NCBI GenBank assembly: GCA_017548425.1
Contig: JAFZAB010000114.1
Location: 1-50,620 of the forward strand
Direction: 5' to 3'
DNA length: 50,620 nt
DNA from: Victivallales bacterium
GTDB lineage: Bacteria > Verrucomicrobiota > Lentisphaeria > Oligosphaerales > Oligosphaeraceae
The notes beneath the pieces are model-generated. The model made no database searches, had not been told where the DNA came from, and worked only from the letters and a program-made list of their open reading frames with translations. Shown in pieces: positions 41,657-50,206 of the stretch (the first letter of the stretch is position 1; each line of letters starts with the position of its first letter). The translations under genes were made by a program, and so were the position numbers.

Positions 41657-43030
41657 ATGAGCGAAACTTTCAAAATCGGTTATCTTCCATTGTCGAAAGT
41701 CAATTGGACAAACGAAACGCTCGAGGCCGCTCGCGCCAACGCGCTCGCTTTTTTGAAACAGCTTCCAGGCGTGGAAGTCATTGGCGGCGAAAAGATGCTG
41801 ACGTTGGAAGACGAAGCCGTCGCACAGCTTGAGCAGTTCGAAAAGAACCGTCCCGACCTGCTGATTACGCATTTCATGACGTTCTCTCTCGGCGTTGTCC
41901 CGCCGATGTTTGCGCAGCGTCTGAATGTTCCCGTCATCCTTTGGAGCATGAAAGAACCGGATCCCTGCGGCGGCCGTCTGCAGAGCAACTCCTTCTGCGC
42001 CGCGAACATGAATGCGCATCACATGTGGCGTCTCCACATTCCGTATTTCCATGTCCATGCGGAACCGGGCACGGACGACGCGGCGGAACAGTTGCTCCGT
42101 TGCATCCGTTGCGCACAAGCGATGAAGGCGCTTGGCCGCATGCGCATCGGTCTCATCGGTGGCCGCGTTCCCGGATTCTACACAAGCTGCTGCTCCGAAA
42201 TGCTTCTCCGCAGAAAACTCGGTCCCGAAGTCAAGATCATCACGGAACATGAACTATTTACGGCGGCTGAAAAACTGACGGACTCGGAAGTCGCGGATGC
42301 GACCAAGACGATTCTTTCGGACGCGCCATGCCATCCGACCGACGGCCCGCGTGAAGGCCAGTTGGAAAAATCCGCGCGGCTTTTTGGTGCCGTCAAGAAG
42401 ATGAAAGACAAGTTCCTCGTCGATACGTTTGCCATGCGTTGCTGGCCGGAAGTCATTCTCAACGAATTCTATGGCATCGCCGTCTGCTCCACGCTCGGCC
42501 ATCTGACCAACCACGGCTTCCTAACCGCCTGCGAAGGCGATGTCTATGGTGCCGTCATGATGCGCATCGCGCAGATTCTTTCCGGCGACCTGCCGTTCTT
42601 CTGCGACATGATCGTCATGGAAGGTGAATACGGCGTTGCATGGCACTGCGGCGCTGCGCCTTGCGGTCTCTGCCGCCCAGGCTTCAAGCCTGAACTGCAT
42701 TGCAGCGCCACCGTCGAAGGCGGCGGCGTGAAAGGCGTCACGGATGAATTTCCGCTGAAACCAGGCCGCGTCACGCTTGCACGACTCGGCGAAACGCGCG
42801 ACGGCGACGGTTTCCGCATGCTCATCGCCACAGGTACTGGCCTCGACACAGATCTGTTCGTCCGCGGCAATCCGCTCAAGATCAAATTCGATGCAGGCTG
42901 CGACGCCCTCCGCGAAGAGGTCATCAACAACGGTTGGGAGCATCACTACGCGTTGATGTATGGCGACCAGGCCAAGGTTCTCTCCGACCTATGCCGCAAT
43001 CTTGACATTCAAGCAACCATCATAAAATAA
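41657..43030 (+). CDS. L-fucose/L-arabinose isomerase-family protein
   Basis: The 457-residue protein shares the fold and size of the FucI/AraA-type aldose-ketose isomerase superfamily. Visible segments are FMTFSLGVVPPMFAQRLNVPVILWSMKEPD in the N-terminal Rossmann part, the central LGRMRIGLIGGRVPGFYTSC, and in the C-terminal part CEGDVYGAVMMRIAQILSGDLPFFCD with MEGEYGVAWHCG, where metal-binding acids and histidine would lie. It would make a ketose for the kinase genes next to it. TAGGAGA is the ribosome-binding site. Fifty-eight bases separate it from the PfkB gene. Substrate unknown: fucose, arabinose, rhamnose-like or sulfonated sugars are all possible for the family. Confidence 0.75.
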   Translation: MSETFKIGYLPLSKVNWTNETLEAARANALAFLKQLPGVEVIGGEKMLTLEDEAVAQLEQFEKNRPDLLITHFMTFSLGVVPPMFAQRLNVPVILWSMKEPDPCGGRLQSNSFCAANMNAHHMWRLHIPYFHVHAEPGTDDAAEQLLRCIRCAQAMKALGRMRIGLIGGRVPGFYTSCCSEMLLRRKLGPEVKIITEHELFTAAEKLTDSEVADATKTILSDAPCHPTDGPREGQLEKSARLFGAVKKMKDKFLVDTFAMRCWPEVILNEFYGIAVCSTLGHLTNHGFLTACEGDVYGAVMMRIAQILSGDLPFFCDMIVMEGEYGVAWHCGAAPCGLCRPGFKPELHCSATVEGGGVKGVTDEFPLKPGRVTLARLGETRDGDGFRMLIATGTGLDTDLFVRGNPLKIKFDAGCDALREEVINNGWEHHYALMYGDQAKVLSDLCRNLDIQATIIK

Positions 43031-43053
43031 GGCGGGAGGACCGCGACTGGGAG

Positions 43054-43090
43054 GGTCCCGCTCCTGCGGGACCGTCGCCTGCAAGGCGAC
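43054..43090 (+). repeat. Tandem GC-rich hairpins inside the operon
   Basis: GGTCCCGC-TCCT-GCGGGACC (43054-43073) is followed directly by GTCGCC-TGCAA-GGCGAC (43074-43090). They occupy the 114-bp gap between the isomerase and iolB genes, where they may protect the message or lower downstream expression. Confidence 0.65.
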
Positions 43091-43144
43091 CTTATAATTA
43101 TTTTTATTCTCAATAATTTATAACACACACAAGGAGAAAACGCA

Positions 43145-43945
43145 ATGTCCAGTGACAAGCTTCTCATCCATCTTTCCCCCAAACAGGGCTACAACAAAGT
43201 CTTCAATGTCGGCGAATATGACATGCGTCTGACGCAGTTCGGACTGATTAAGCTAGCAAAGGGAACGACTTATAGCGGCAACACGGCGGAAACGGAAGTC
43301 GCTCTCGTGCTGATTGGCGGCAATTTCAAGGCGGCTGGCGACGGCTGGTCGTTCGACGTCACCAACGGCCGCACAAGTCCGTTCACAGGCAAGCCGCACT
43401 GCCTCTATCTCCCGCGCCGTACCGCCTACACGATCACCGCGCTTTCCGACGTCGAACTCGCCTACAACGGCTCCCCCGTCACCCGTGACACCGCGAAACC
43501 GACGTTGATCCGCCCTGAAGACACACGCCACATCGAACTCGGCGCTCGCAATTTCACCCGCACGTCCGAAATCATTCTGGATGAGAAGTTTGACTCAGAA
43601 CACTTCTACATCGGCGAAGGCATGATCCCCTCCGGCAACTGGTCCGGTTATCCGCCGCATCGCCATGACGTCAACAATCCGCCTGCGGAACTGAACATGG
43701 AGGAGACATATTTCTATCTGTTCGATCCCGCGCAAGGCTTCGGCATCCAGAAGGTCTATCAGCCCGACGGTTCCATCGATGAAACCTATACCGTGAAAAA
43801 CTACGACACCGTCGCCATCGCCGAAGGCTATCATCCGCTTTGCGGCGCGCCCGGTTACCAGATGTATTACCTCTGGACGATGGCCGGCGACGAAGGCCGC
43901 GGCCTCATCTCTTCAAAGGATCCCGCGCACGCTTGGGTGAAATGA
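43145..43945 (+). CDS. iolB: 5-deoxy-glucuronate isomerase
   Basis: IolB converts 5-deoxy-D-glucuronate to 5-dehydro-2-deoxygluconate in the myo-inositol pathway. The 266-residue protein matches the family closely: SGYPPHRHD with metal-binding histidines, NMEETYFYLFDPAQGFGIQKVY, SIDETYTVKNYDTVAIAEGYHPL and YYLWTMAGDE. Length is normal (about 270). It has a CAAGGAG ribosome-binding site. Other inositol genes (iolG, iolE, iolD) are absent from the window, which makes its presence among sugar isomerase and kinase genes notable. The stop codon overlaps a potential ATG of the next gene (ATGA). Confidence 0.9.
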   Translation: MSSDKLLIHLSPKQGYNKVFNVGEYDMRLTQFGLIKLAKGTTYSGNTAETEVALVLIGGNFKAAGDGWSFDVTNGRTSPFTGKPHCLYLPRRTAYTITALSDVELAYNGSPVTRDTAKPTLIRPEDTRHIELGARNFTRTSEIILDEKFDSEHFYIGEGMIPSGNWSGYPPHRHDVNNPPAELNMEETYFYLFDPAQGFGIQKVYQPDGSIDETYTVKNYDTVAIAEGYHPLCGAPGYQMYYLWTMAGDEGRGLISSKDPAHAWVK

Positions 43946-43947
43946 CG

Positions 43948-45459
43948 ATGGAGAACGGCATTCTTCTTGGAATCGACTTCGGGACGGGCGGTTGCAAAGT
44001 CACGGCAATCACCGTTGACGGTGCGCTTGTCGAGGACGCATCTGTCGAATATCCAACGTATTTCGAACATCCCGGCTGGTCGGAGCAGGAGCCATCGGAC
44101 TGGTATGACGCGATGTGCAAGGCGCTCGCGGCCATTCGCGCCAAAGGTGTCGATATGACGCGAGTTCTGTCTGTCGCATTCGACGGCTCGACGCACAACG
44201 CCGTACTGATGGACGACGCATACCGCCCTATCCGCCGCACGATCATGTGGACGGATCAGCGCAGTTCCGCCGAATGTGCGGAACTGCGTGAAAAACACGG
44301 CGACGCCATCTTCAAGACCGCCTACCAGCAGCCCGCCCCGACGTGGACGCTGCCGCAGATGATGTGGCTAAAACGCCATGAACCAGACGTGCTGAAAGCG
44401 ACGAAACATGTGCTTTTCGTGAAAGATTATGTCCGTTATCTCGTTACAGGAACGGCTCAGACGGATCGTATCGAAGCACAAGGTACACTGTTTTTCGACA
44501 TGGCGCGTCAACAATGGTCCGAACCACTTGTCGCGCTGTCTGGACTGGACGTGAAGGCGCTTCCAGAACTCGTTTCACCAACGGATGTTACAGGCCACGT
44601 CACCGCGTCCGCTGCGGCCGACACAGGCATTCCGGTTGGTACGCCTGTCGTTTGCGGAACATCCGATTCGGCAGTTGAAGACTATGGCGCAGGAGCGATT
44701 GAGCCTGGCGACTGCATCATCAAACTCGCCACCGCGGGCAACGTCAATATCATGACGGCTGAGCCGCATCCCTACAAAACGACGCTGACCTATTCACATG
44801 TCATCGATGGCATGTGGTATTCCGTTTCCGCGACAAACGCCGCCGCCCTCTGTCAACGGTGGTTGCGCGATCTTGTCTGCCAAGACCTCAAACGCGAATC
44901 ATCCGAAACAGGTGTCGCCACCTACGAGCTGATGGACCGTGAAGCATCGCAATCCCCCGCAGGCGCAAACGGCATTTTCTTCCATCCGTATTTGCAGGGC
45001 GAACGTTCCCCCTACTGGGATCCCGCGCTTCGCGCAAGTTTCACAGGATTGTCCGTCGCATCACGTCGTTGCGATATGATGCGCGCATTACTGGAAGGCG
45101 TTGCCTTCTCGTTACTTGACTGTCATGGCTCGCTGCGCGAAATGGGACTGGACGCAAAACGTCTGTTCTTGATTGGCGGCGGCGCACGAAGCGCCTTATG
45201 GAGCTCCATCGTCTGTGACGCTTTCAACCTGCCGTTGCAAGTGCCGCATCCAGGCGACGCCTCCTTCGGCAGCGCCCTGCTCGCAGGCGTCGGCGCAGGC
45301 GTGTTCAAAAACAGCCGCGAAGCCGTCCAAGCCTGCCTGCACATCAAGCAGTCACTGACGCCGTCTACAGAAACGGCCGCCATCTATGCTGAACGTTTCC
45401 AAGCCTATCGTCGCCTCCATGACGCTCTCGCGCCTATCTACGCGACGCTCACGCCGTAA
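43948..45459 (+). CDS. FGGY-family carbohydrate kinase (xylulokinase-like)
   Basis: The 503-residue kinase phosphorylates a ketose or polyol. The ATP-binding start LLGIDFGTGGCKVTA, the substrate region FDGSTHNAVLMDD, IMWTDQRSS, the DXGTSD-like VCGTSDSAVEDYGAGAI and the second FGGY signature FLIGGGARSALWSSIVCDAFNLPL are present. It is nearest to XylB-type members. GGGTGA seven bases ahead favours ATG 43948; ATG 43942 overlaps the iolB stop (ATGA) and remains possible. A role after the fucose/arabinose-isomerase-like enzyme is likely. The three-hairpin element copy C follows the stop codon within 3 bp. Confidence 0.88.
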   Translation: MENGILLGIDFGTGGCKVTAITVDGALVEDASVEYPTYFEHPGWSEQEPSDWYDAMCKALAAIRAKGVDMTRVLSVAFDGSTHNAVLMDDAYRPIRRTIMWTDQRSSAECAELREKHGDAIFKTAYQQPAPTWTLPQMMWLKRHEPDVLKATKHVLFVKDYVRYLVTGTAQTDRIEAQGTLFFDMARQQWSEPLVALSGLDVKALPELVSPTDVTGHVTASAAADTGIPVGTPVVCGTSDSAVEDYGAGAIEPGDCIIKLATAGNVNIMTAEPHPYKTTLTYSHVIDGMWYSVSATNAAALCQRWLRDLVCQDLKRESSETGVATYELMDREASQSPAGANGIFFHPYLQGERSPYWDPALRASFTGLSVASRRCDMMRALLEGVAFSLLDCHGSLREMGLDAKRLFLIGGGARSALWSSIVCDAFNLPLQVPHPGDASFGSALLAGVGAGVFKNSREAVQACLHIKQSLTPSTETAAIYAERFQAYRRLHDALAPIYATLTP

Positions 45460-45461
45460 AC

Positions 45462-45542
45462 CGCCTGAAAGGCGACATTTGAGGTAACCCCGCACTTTAG
45501 TGCGGGGGATCATCGCTCTCATAATGCCGTCTGGAAGACGGC
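45462..45542 (+). repeat. Three-hairpin element, copy C
   Basis: Stem 1 CGCCT-GAA-AGGCG (45462-45474), 13-nt linker ending GAGGTAA, stem 2 CCCCGCACT-TT-AGTGCGGGG (45488-45507), 18-nt linker, stem 3 GCCGTCT-GGA-AGACGGC (45526-45542). All three stems differ in sequence from copies A and B, but loop type, linker length and the CCCC/GGGG base of stem 2 are kept. The GAATGTGA tail is missing. It lies between the FGGY kinase and the flavoprotein gene. Confidence 0.78.
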
Positions 45543-45623
45543 ACTTCAAACGCAAGGCCTTCAAGCCGCCGTTTCATTTGAATCTTAGAAAATCTATAAT
45601 ACCCTAACAAAACAGGAGCAGAC

Positions 45624-47078
45624 ATGCTAGTATCACCCAACAGCTATATGTACGAGATGATTCGCTCCGAACTGACCGACATCGTAGGAGACGAATTCGT
45701 CTGCAACTGCGATGCCGATGCGTTCGGACATTCCATCGACTACTACTGGATTCCCGAAATGTGGCACGACCGCGGCATGGAAACGCCGAAGCCTGACTTC
45801 ATCGTCCATCCCGCCACCAGCCAGGAAGTCTCCAAAATCGTCAAATTGGCGAACCACTACAAGATTCCCGTCATCCCGTGGGGCGGCGGCTCCGGTTCGC
45901 AAGGCGGCGCATTGCCGATCTACGGCGGCATCGTCGTCGATATGAAACGGATGAACAAATTGATCCGCATCGACAAGGAATCGCTGACCGTCACTTGCCA
46001 GACCGGCATCATTGCCAAGCATCTTGAATGGCTCTGCAACAAGGAAGGCTTTTCGACGATGCATCTGCCCGCCTCCATCTCCTGCGCGACCATCGGCGGC
46101 TTCCTCGCCCACCGCGGCACAGGCGTCCTTTCGACGAAATACGGCAAAATCGAAGACATGGTCATGTCGTTGGAAGTTGTCACGCCGACGGGCGAGATCA
46201 TCCGCACGCTTCCTGTTCCGCGCCATGCGTCCGGCCCCGATCTGACGATGCTGTTCATGGGCAGCGAAGGCACGCTCGGCATCATCACGGAAGTCACGAT
46301 GAAGATCCATCCGCAGCCGGAGGCCCGCGAATTCCGCGCATACATTTTCAAGGATTTCCACACGGCGATGTCCGCCGGAGCGGAACTGATGCGCAGCCGC
46401 CTCCAGCCGTGCGCCGTCCGTCTGTATGACGAAACGGAAACCATCACGCATGTCCGCAAAGTTTTCGGCATGGAACTGGACAAAGGCGCCTATCTCGTGT
46501 TCGGGTTCGATGGACGAAAAGACATCGTCGCCTGCCAGATGAAATACGCGCGTGAAATCATGGAAGACAAATACAAAGGAAAGGATCTCGGCAGCAAGGG
46601 CGGCGACCTCTGGTGGGAGAACAAATACAAATTCTTCTATCCGGGCTTCATGTTCCATCTGCCTCAGGCATTTGGAACGCTGGACACGGTCGCGACGTTC
46701 GACAAGATCGAAGATGTTTACTGGGGCATGAAGAAAGTCGTCACGGAGAACTTCCCGCAGGCGCGTTTCATCGGCCACTTCTCGCATTGGTATGAATGGG
46801 GCTGCATGCTGTATGCACGTTTCATCTTCGAGGGCGAAGACGTCCCGAAGGATCCGCGCGAAGCGACGGCCTTATACAATAAAGTATGGAATCTCGCCAT
46901 CCGCGCCGCCATCGCCAACGGCGGTGTCATCAACGAACACCATGGAGTCGGCCTCAAGCTTGGACATCTCATGAAAGACCTCTACGGCCCCGCGATGCCC
47001 GTTCTTGAAGGTATCAAAAAACAGCTCGACCCGAACAATATCATGAATCCGGGCAAACTCGGATTCAAAGGAGTCTGA
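45624..47078 (+). CDS. FAD-linked oxidase of the GlcD / lactate dehydrogenase type
   Basis: The 484-residue protein has the FAD-binding PCMH domain: PDFIVHPATSQEVSKIVKLANHYKIPVIPWGGGSGSQGGALP, LTVTCQTGI, and GGFLAHRGTGVLSTKYGKIEDMV, then the C-terminal oxidase domain with NEHHGVGLKLGHLMKDLYG and the closing LDPNNIMNPGKLG. It oxidises a 2-hydroxyacid or similar alcohol and passes electrons onward. The Fe-S protein gene begins 2 bp behind it, as in glcDF-type pairs, so the two proteins probably form one complex at the membrane. Substrate could be an acid made by the isomerase/kinase genes. AGGAGC is the ribosome-binding site. Confidence 0.87.
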   Translation: MLVSPNSYMYEMIRSELTDIVGDEFVCNCDADAFGHSIDYYWIPEMWHDRGMETPKPDFIVHPATSQEVSKIVKLANHYKIPVIPWGGGSGSQGGALPIYGGIVVDMKRMNKLIRIDKESLTVTCQTGIIAKHLEWLCNKEGFSTMHLPASISCATIGGFLAHRGTGVLSTKYGKIEDMVMSLEVVTPTGEIIRTLPVPRHASGPDLTMLFMGSEGTLGIITEVTMKIHPQPEAREFRAYIFKDFHTAMSAGAELMRSRLQPCAVRLYDETETITHVRKVFGMELDKGAYLVFGFDGRKDIVACQMKYAREIMEDKYKGKDLGSKGGDLWWENKYKFFYPGFMFHLPQAFGTLDTVATFDKIEDVYWGMKKVVTENFPQARFIGHFSHWYEWGCMLYARFIFEGEDVPKDPREATALYNKVWNLAIRAAIANGGVINEHHGVGLKLGHLMKDLYGPAMPVLEGIKKQLDPNNIMNPGKLGFKGV

Positions 47079-47080
47079 CC

Positions 47081-48112
47081 ATGCATATAGACAAATTCAC
47101 CGACGCCATACTGAACTGCCGCTTCTGCTTCATGTGCCGCCACTTGTCAGGCATCGGCAACGTCACATTCACCGAAGCGGACACGCCGCGCGTCCGCGCC
47201 TCCATGATCTACGGCGTTACGCAAGGCACGATGCAGCTAGACAATGAAGATTTCATCGCGACGCTCTATCGCAACGATCTCAGCGGTGCCTGCCGCCGTA
47301 ATTGCGTCAAGCATTTTGACGAAATCGGCCTGACGTTGGCTGCCCGCGCGGACATCGTCGAAGCAGGCCATGCTCCCGCCGTCGTAAAAGCCATCGCCAA
47401 AGAGCTTGCAGCCACTGCCAAATGGACGGCCAAAGGTTCTGGCGACATCCTCTATTTCGAAGACCTCTACACGAAGGAAGCCGCCACCGTGGCCACCGCA
47501 TTCGCGAAAATCATGAAAAAGGCGAACGTCTCATACATAACGGTGACCGGCGGTTGCATCGGCAAAGGCCTGAAGACGCTCGGCTATCTGAAAGAAGCTC
47601 AAGACGCGGCGAAGAAATTCGCGGCATTCGTGAAGAAGACTGGCGTGAAGACGGTTGTCGTCTCGAATCCAGCCGCTTATGACGCGCTTGTCAACGACTA
47701 TCCCGCCATGGGCGTCAAATTCCCTGCGAAAGTCATGCACACGTCCGAATACATCCTGTCGCTGAAGCTGAAATTCAAAAAGGCCGGCGATATCTATTAT
47801 CTGGAAAGCGACTTCCTGCGCAACTACAACGAACTCTCCTTTCCGCATGACTTGCTTAAGGTGATGGGTGCCGTCAATAAACCGTTCGGAACGAACGACG
47901 AAGAGTCCTACAGTTGCGGCGAAGGTGCTGTCGTCCTGCCGAAAATCGATGCGAAACTCGTCGAGAAATTAGCGGCCTATATCGCCGCGCGCGCGGATAA
48001 TCCGAAAAAAGACCACATCGTCACGGCGTCGCCCTACACGAAACTGATGCTGACAAAATACACGAAACTCAACGTCGTGACGCTTGAAGAACTGGCGGCT
48101 TCGTTGCTGTAA
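47081..48112 (+). CDS. Reduced Fe-S subunit partner of the FAD oxidase
   Basis: The 343-residue protein sits where GlcF/GlpC-type electron-transfer subunits are found. Residues 13-19 read CRFCFMC, and a second site GACRRNC gives C71 and C75. A classical pair of CxxCxxCxxxC motifs is not complete: three cysteines of the first motif and the last two of the second remain. By analogy with 2[4Fe-4S] ferredoxins this set could still hold one cluster. The C-terminal half looks like a degenerate CCG-type domain (VSYITVTGGCIGKGLKTLGY) with few cysteines. It overlaps no gene and starts 2 bp after the FAD oxidase stop; the aldolase follows at 21 bp. Confidence 0.7.
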   Translation: MHIDKFTDAILNCRFCFMCRHLSGIGNVTFTEADTPRVRASMIYGVTQGTMQLDNEDFIATLYRNDLSGACRRNCVKHFDEIGLTLAARADIVEAGHAPAVVKAIAKELAATAKWTAKGSGDILYFEDLYTKEAATVATAFAKIMKKANVSYITVTGGCIGKGLKTLGYLKEAQDAAKKFAAFVKKTGVKTVVVSNPAAYDALVNDYPAMGVKFPAKVMHTSEYILSLKLKFKKAGDIYYLESDFLRNYNELSFPHDLLKVMGAVNKPFGTNDEESYSCGEGAVVLPKIDAKLVEKLAAYIAARADNPKKDHIVTASPYTKLMLTKYTKLNVVTLEELAASLL

Positions 48113-48133
48113 TGCCAACGGGAGGACAGACAT

Positions 48134-48961
48134 ATGCCATTGACCACAATGAAAGACATGCTGCGTGAGGCGCGGCGTGAACACCGCGCCATCGGAGCGT
48201 TCAACGTCGCGAACTACGAAGGCGCGGCGGCGGTTGTCCAGGCGGCCGAAGCGGAAAAATCGCCAGTCATCATTCAAGTGTTCCAACGGTTGTTCACGTC
48301 GAACAAAGCGTATGATCTCGCCGGCATGATCCTGCGGCTGGCTCATCGCTGCACGCAGCCTGTCGCCGTCCATCTCGATCACGGTGCATCCGTCCAGCAG
48401 GTAAAGGACGCTCTTGCATGGGGTTACACTTCCGTCATGTTCGACGGTTCACGGCTGCCGTTTGACGAAAACGTCAAATTGACGCGTTTCTGCGCAGACT
48501 ATGCGAAGACCTTCGGCGCCACATGCGAAGGCGAAATCGGCCATGTCGCCCAAGGCGACGAAACGGCTCTCACCGACGTCGGCGAAGCCGTCGATTTCGC
48601 CAAGCAAACAGGCGTGGACGCCTTGGCGGTCTCCATCGGAACCGCCCATGGCTACTACAAATCCGAGCCGAAATTGGATATCGACCGTTGCCGTGCCATT
48701 GCGGAAGCCCTGCCGGACGTCCCGCTTGTGCTCCACGGCGGTTCGGGCACGCCGCTTGCCGATGTCCGCAAGGTCATCGAAGCGGGCATTGCGAAAGTCA
48801 ACATCGCCACGGAATTCATGGATACGTACCTCAAATCCGCCCGGCAGGAACTGAACCGCCTCGACGGCGCGTTCATTCCTGTGGACAAATTCTACGATCC
48901 CGTCATCGAAGCCTGCACGGAACACGCGGCGCGCCTCATCCGCTTCTTCGCAGGAAAGTAA
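48134..48961 (+). CDS. Class II ketose-bisphosphate aldolase family protein
   Basis: The 275-residue zinc enzyme cleaves a phosphorylated ketose to DHAP (or a similar product) and an aldehyde. GAFNVANYEGAAAVVQAAE is the family start; VAVHLDHG gives D82 and the zinc ligand H83; CEGEIG follows, then VSIGTAHGYYK and VPLVLHGGSGTP with further zinc ligands, and ITKVNIATE-like AKVNIATEF. The family includes fructose-bisphosphate, tagatose-bisphosphate and IolJ (6-phospho-5-dehydro-2-deoxygluconate) aldolases. The presence of iolB in the operon points to an IolJ-like role; a bisphosphate substrate is the alternative. GGGAGGA is the ribosome-binding site. It ends the operon. Confidence 0.9.
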   Translation: MPLTTMKDMLREARREHRAIGAFNVANYEGAAAVVQAAEAEKSPVIIQVFQRLFTSNKAYDLAGMILRLAHRCTQPVAVHLDHGASVQQVKDALAWGYTSVMFDGSRLPFDENVKLTRFCADYAKTFGATCEGEIGHVAQGDETALTDVGEAVDFAKQTGVDALAVSIGTAHGYYKSEPKLDIDRCRAIAEALPDVPLVLHGGSGTPLADVRKVIEAGIAKVNIATEFMDTYLKSARQELNRLDGAFIPVDKFYDPVIEACTEHAARLIRFFAGK

Positions 48962-48971
48962 CGACGGCGTT

Positions 48972-49050
48972 GGTGTGGCGGCGGCGTCTCGCCGTCGGAG
49001 GTGTGACGGCGGCGGCCCACTGTTGAAAGTGTGCCGCCGCCGCTTTTTTA
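48972..49050 (+). terminator. GC-rich repeat and operon terminator
   Basis: 48972-48997 repeats 26 bp found at 40454-40479. It is followed by GGCGGCGGC (49008-49016) paired with GCCGCCGCC (49033-49041), an inner CAC/GTG extension, and seven T residues (49044-49050). It ends the seven-gene operon. Confidence 0.8.
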
Positions 49051-49060
49051 TGAAACTTTC

Positions 49061-50206
49061 TCAGCGGAACAGTTCCGCCGCCTTTTTCATCCGTTCAATG
49101 ACGGGAACGCCGAACGGGCAGCGTGATTCACAGCCGCCGCAACCGACACAGGCGTCCGCCTTCACCGCCAACGCCTGGTAGTGTTCGCGCAGTGACGCGG
49201 GAACCGTCGGCTGCATCGTCGCCAAATCATACAGCTTGTTGACCATCGCGATGTCGATGTCCTTCGGGCATGGCTTGCAATGGCCGCAATACGTGCATTG
49301 GGCGCCTTTGTAGGCATGCTGCGGCGCTTTCGCCAAAACAGTGGCATAGTCCTTCGCCGCCTCGTCCGCCGTTTCGTACGCAACCGCTTCGTCAACATGC
49401 TGCGGCGTGTCGTATCCGACGAGAATCGACGCCACGGCCGGACGCGTCAACGCATAATGGATGCATTGAACAGGCGTCAAAGCGACACCGAACGGCGACC
49501 GCTTCGCGTCGAAAAGCCGTCCGCCAGCATAGCCTTTCATGACCGTGATGCCGACGCCATATTGTTCGCAAAGTTTGTACAATTCAACGCGTTCCGGCGC
49601 GATGCCGCCCGTCGTCTCGCCATACTGTTCGGCAAAATATACGTTGATGTCTTCCGACGCGGGCAGCATGTCGAACGCGGGATTGATGGAGAAGAGGATG
49701 TTCTCCACGAGACCGCTCTTTACGACCTTCTGCGCAAGCAGCGGATTATGCGTGCTCATGCCGACATGGCGGATGACGCCTTTCTCCTTCAGTTCCATGA
49801 CATACTTGTAATAGTCTGTATTCAGCACTTTGTCCAAATCACGCTCGTCATCGACATAGTGGATCATGCCGAGATCGATATAGTCCGTCTGAAGCCGCGT
49901 CAGCAAATCTTCAAAAGCGGGTCTCACCTTGCTCATGTCGCGAGTGCGGACATACTGGCCATTCTGCCATGTGGAGCCGATATGGCCTTGAATGATCCAC
50001 CGCGCACGGTCATGGGCGATCGCCTTGCCGATGTTGCTTCGAACGTTCGGTTCGCTCATCCAGCAGTCGAGAATGTTGATGCCGGCCTGTTCGCAACGGT
50101 CGATGACCGCCTTGCATTCCTCCGTGTTGTGGCGTTCCAGCCATTCCCCGCCCAAACCGATTTCACTGACCATCAGTCCTGTTTTTCCAAGACGTCTATA
50201 TTGCAT
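49061..50206 (-). CDS. Aldo/keto reductase fused to a 2[4Fe-4S] ferredoxin domain
   Basis: The 381-residue protein starts with an AKR barrel (MQYRRLGKTGLMVSEIGLGGEWLERHN, VGMSTHNPLLAQKV, GITVMKGYAGG) and ends with two cluster motifs, CTYCGHCKPCP and CVGCGGCESRCPFGV. Such fusions are common in anaerobes and presumably couple a substrate redox step to ferredoxin. The AKR tetrad is altered: at D-C-W-M-S-E the tyrosine position (five after D) is E, and the lysine position reads H in IIQGHIGST; the histidine appears in GMIHYVDD. An AGGAGC Shine-Dalgarno precedes the ATG. It is convergent with the catabolic operon, separated by its terminator. The substrate is unknown. Confidence 0.88.
   Translation of the reverse strand: MQYRRLGKTGLMVSEIGLGGEWLERHNTEECKAVIDRCEQAGINILDCWMSEPNVRSNIGKAIAHDRARWIIQGHIGSTWQNGQYVRTRDMSKVRPAFEDLLTRLQTDYIDLGMIHYVDDERDLDKVLNTDYYKYVMELKEKGVIRHVGMSTHNPLLAQKVVKSGLVENILFSINPAFDMLPASEDINVYFAEQYGETTGGIAPERVELYKLCEQYGVGITVMKGYAGGRLFDAKRSPFGVALTPVQCIHYALTRPAVASILVGYDTPQHVDEAVAYETADEAAKDYATVLAKAPQHAYKGAQCTYCGHCKPCPKDIDIAMVNKLYDLATMQPTVPASLREHYQALAVKADACVGCGGCESRCPFGVPVIERMKKAAELFR

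Noticed and set aside
45633..46787. A 384-codon open frame antisense to the FAD oxidase gene
   Set aside because: No family resemblance and it lies fully inside a well-supported gene.
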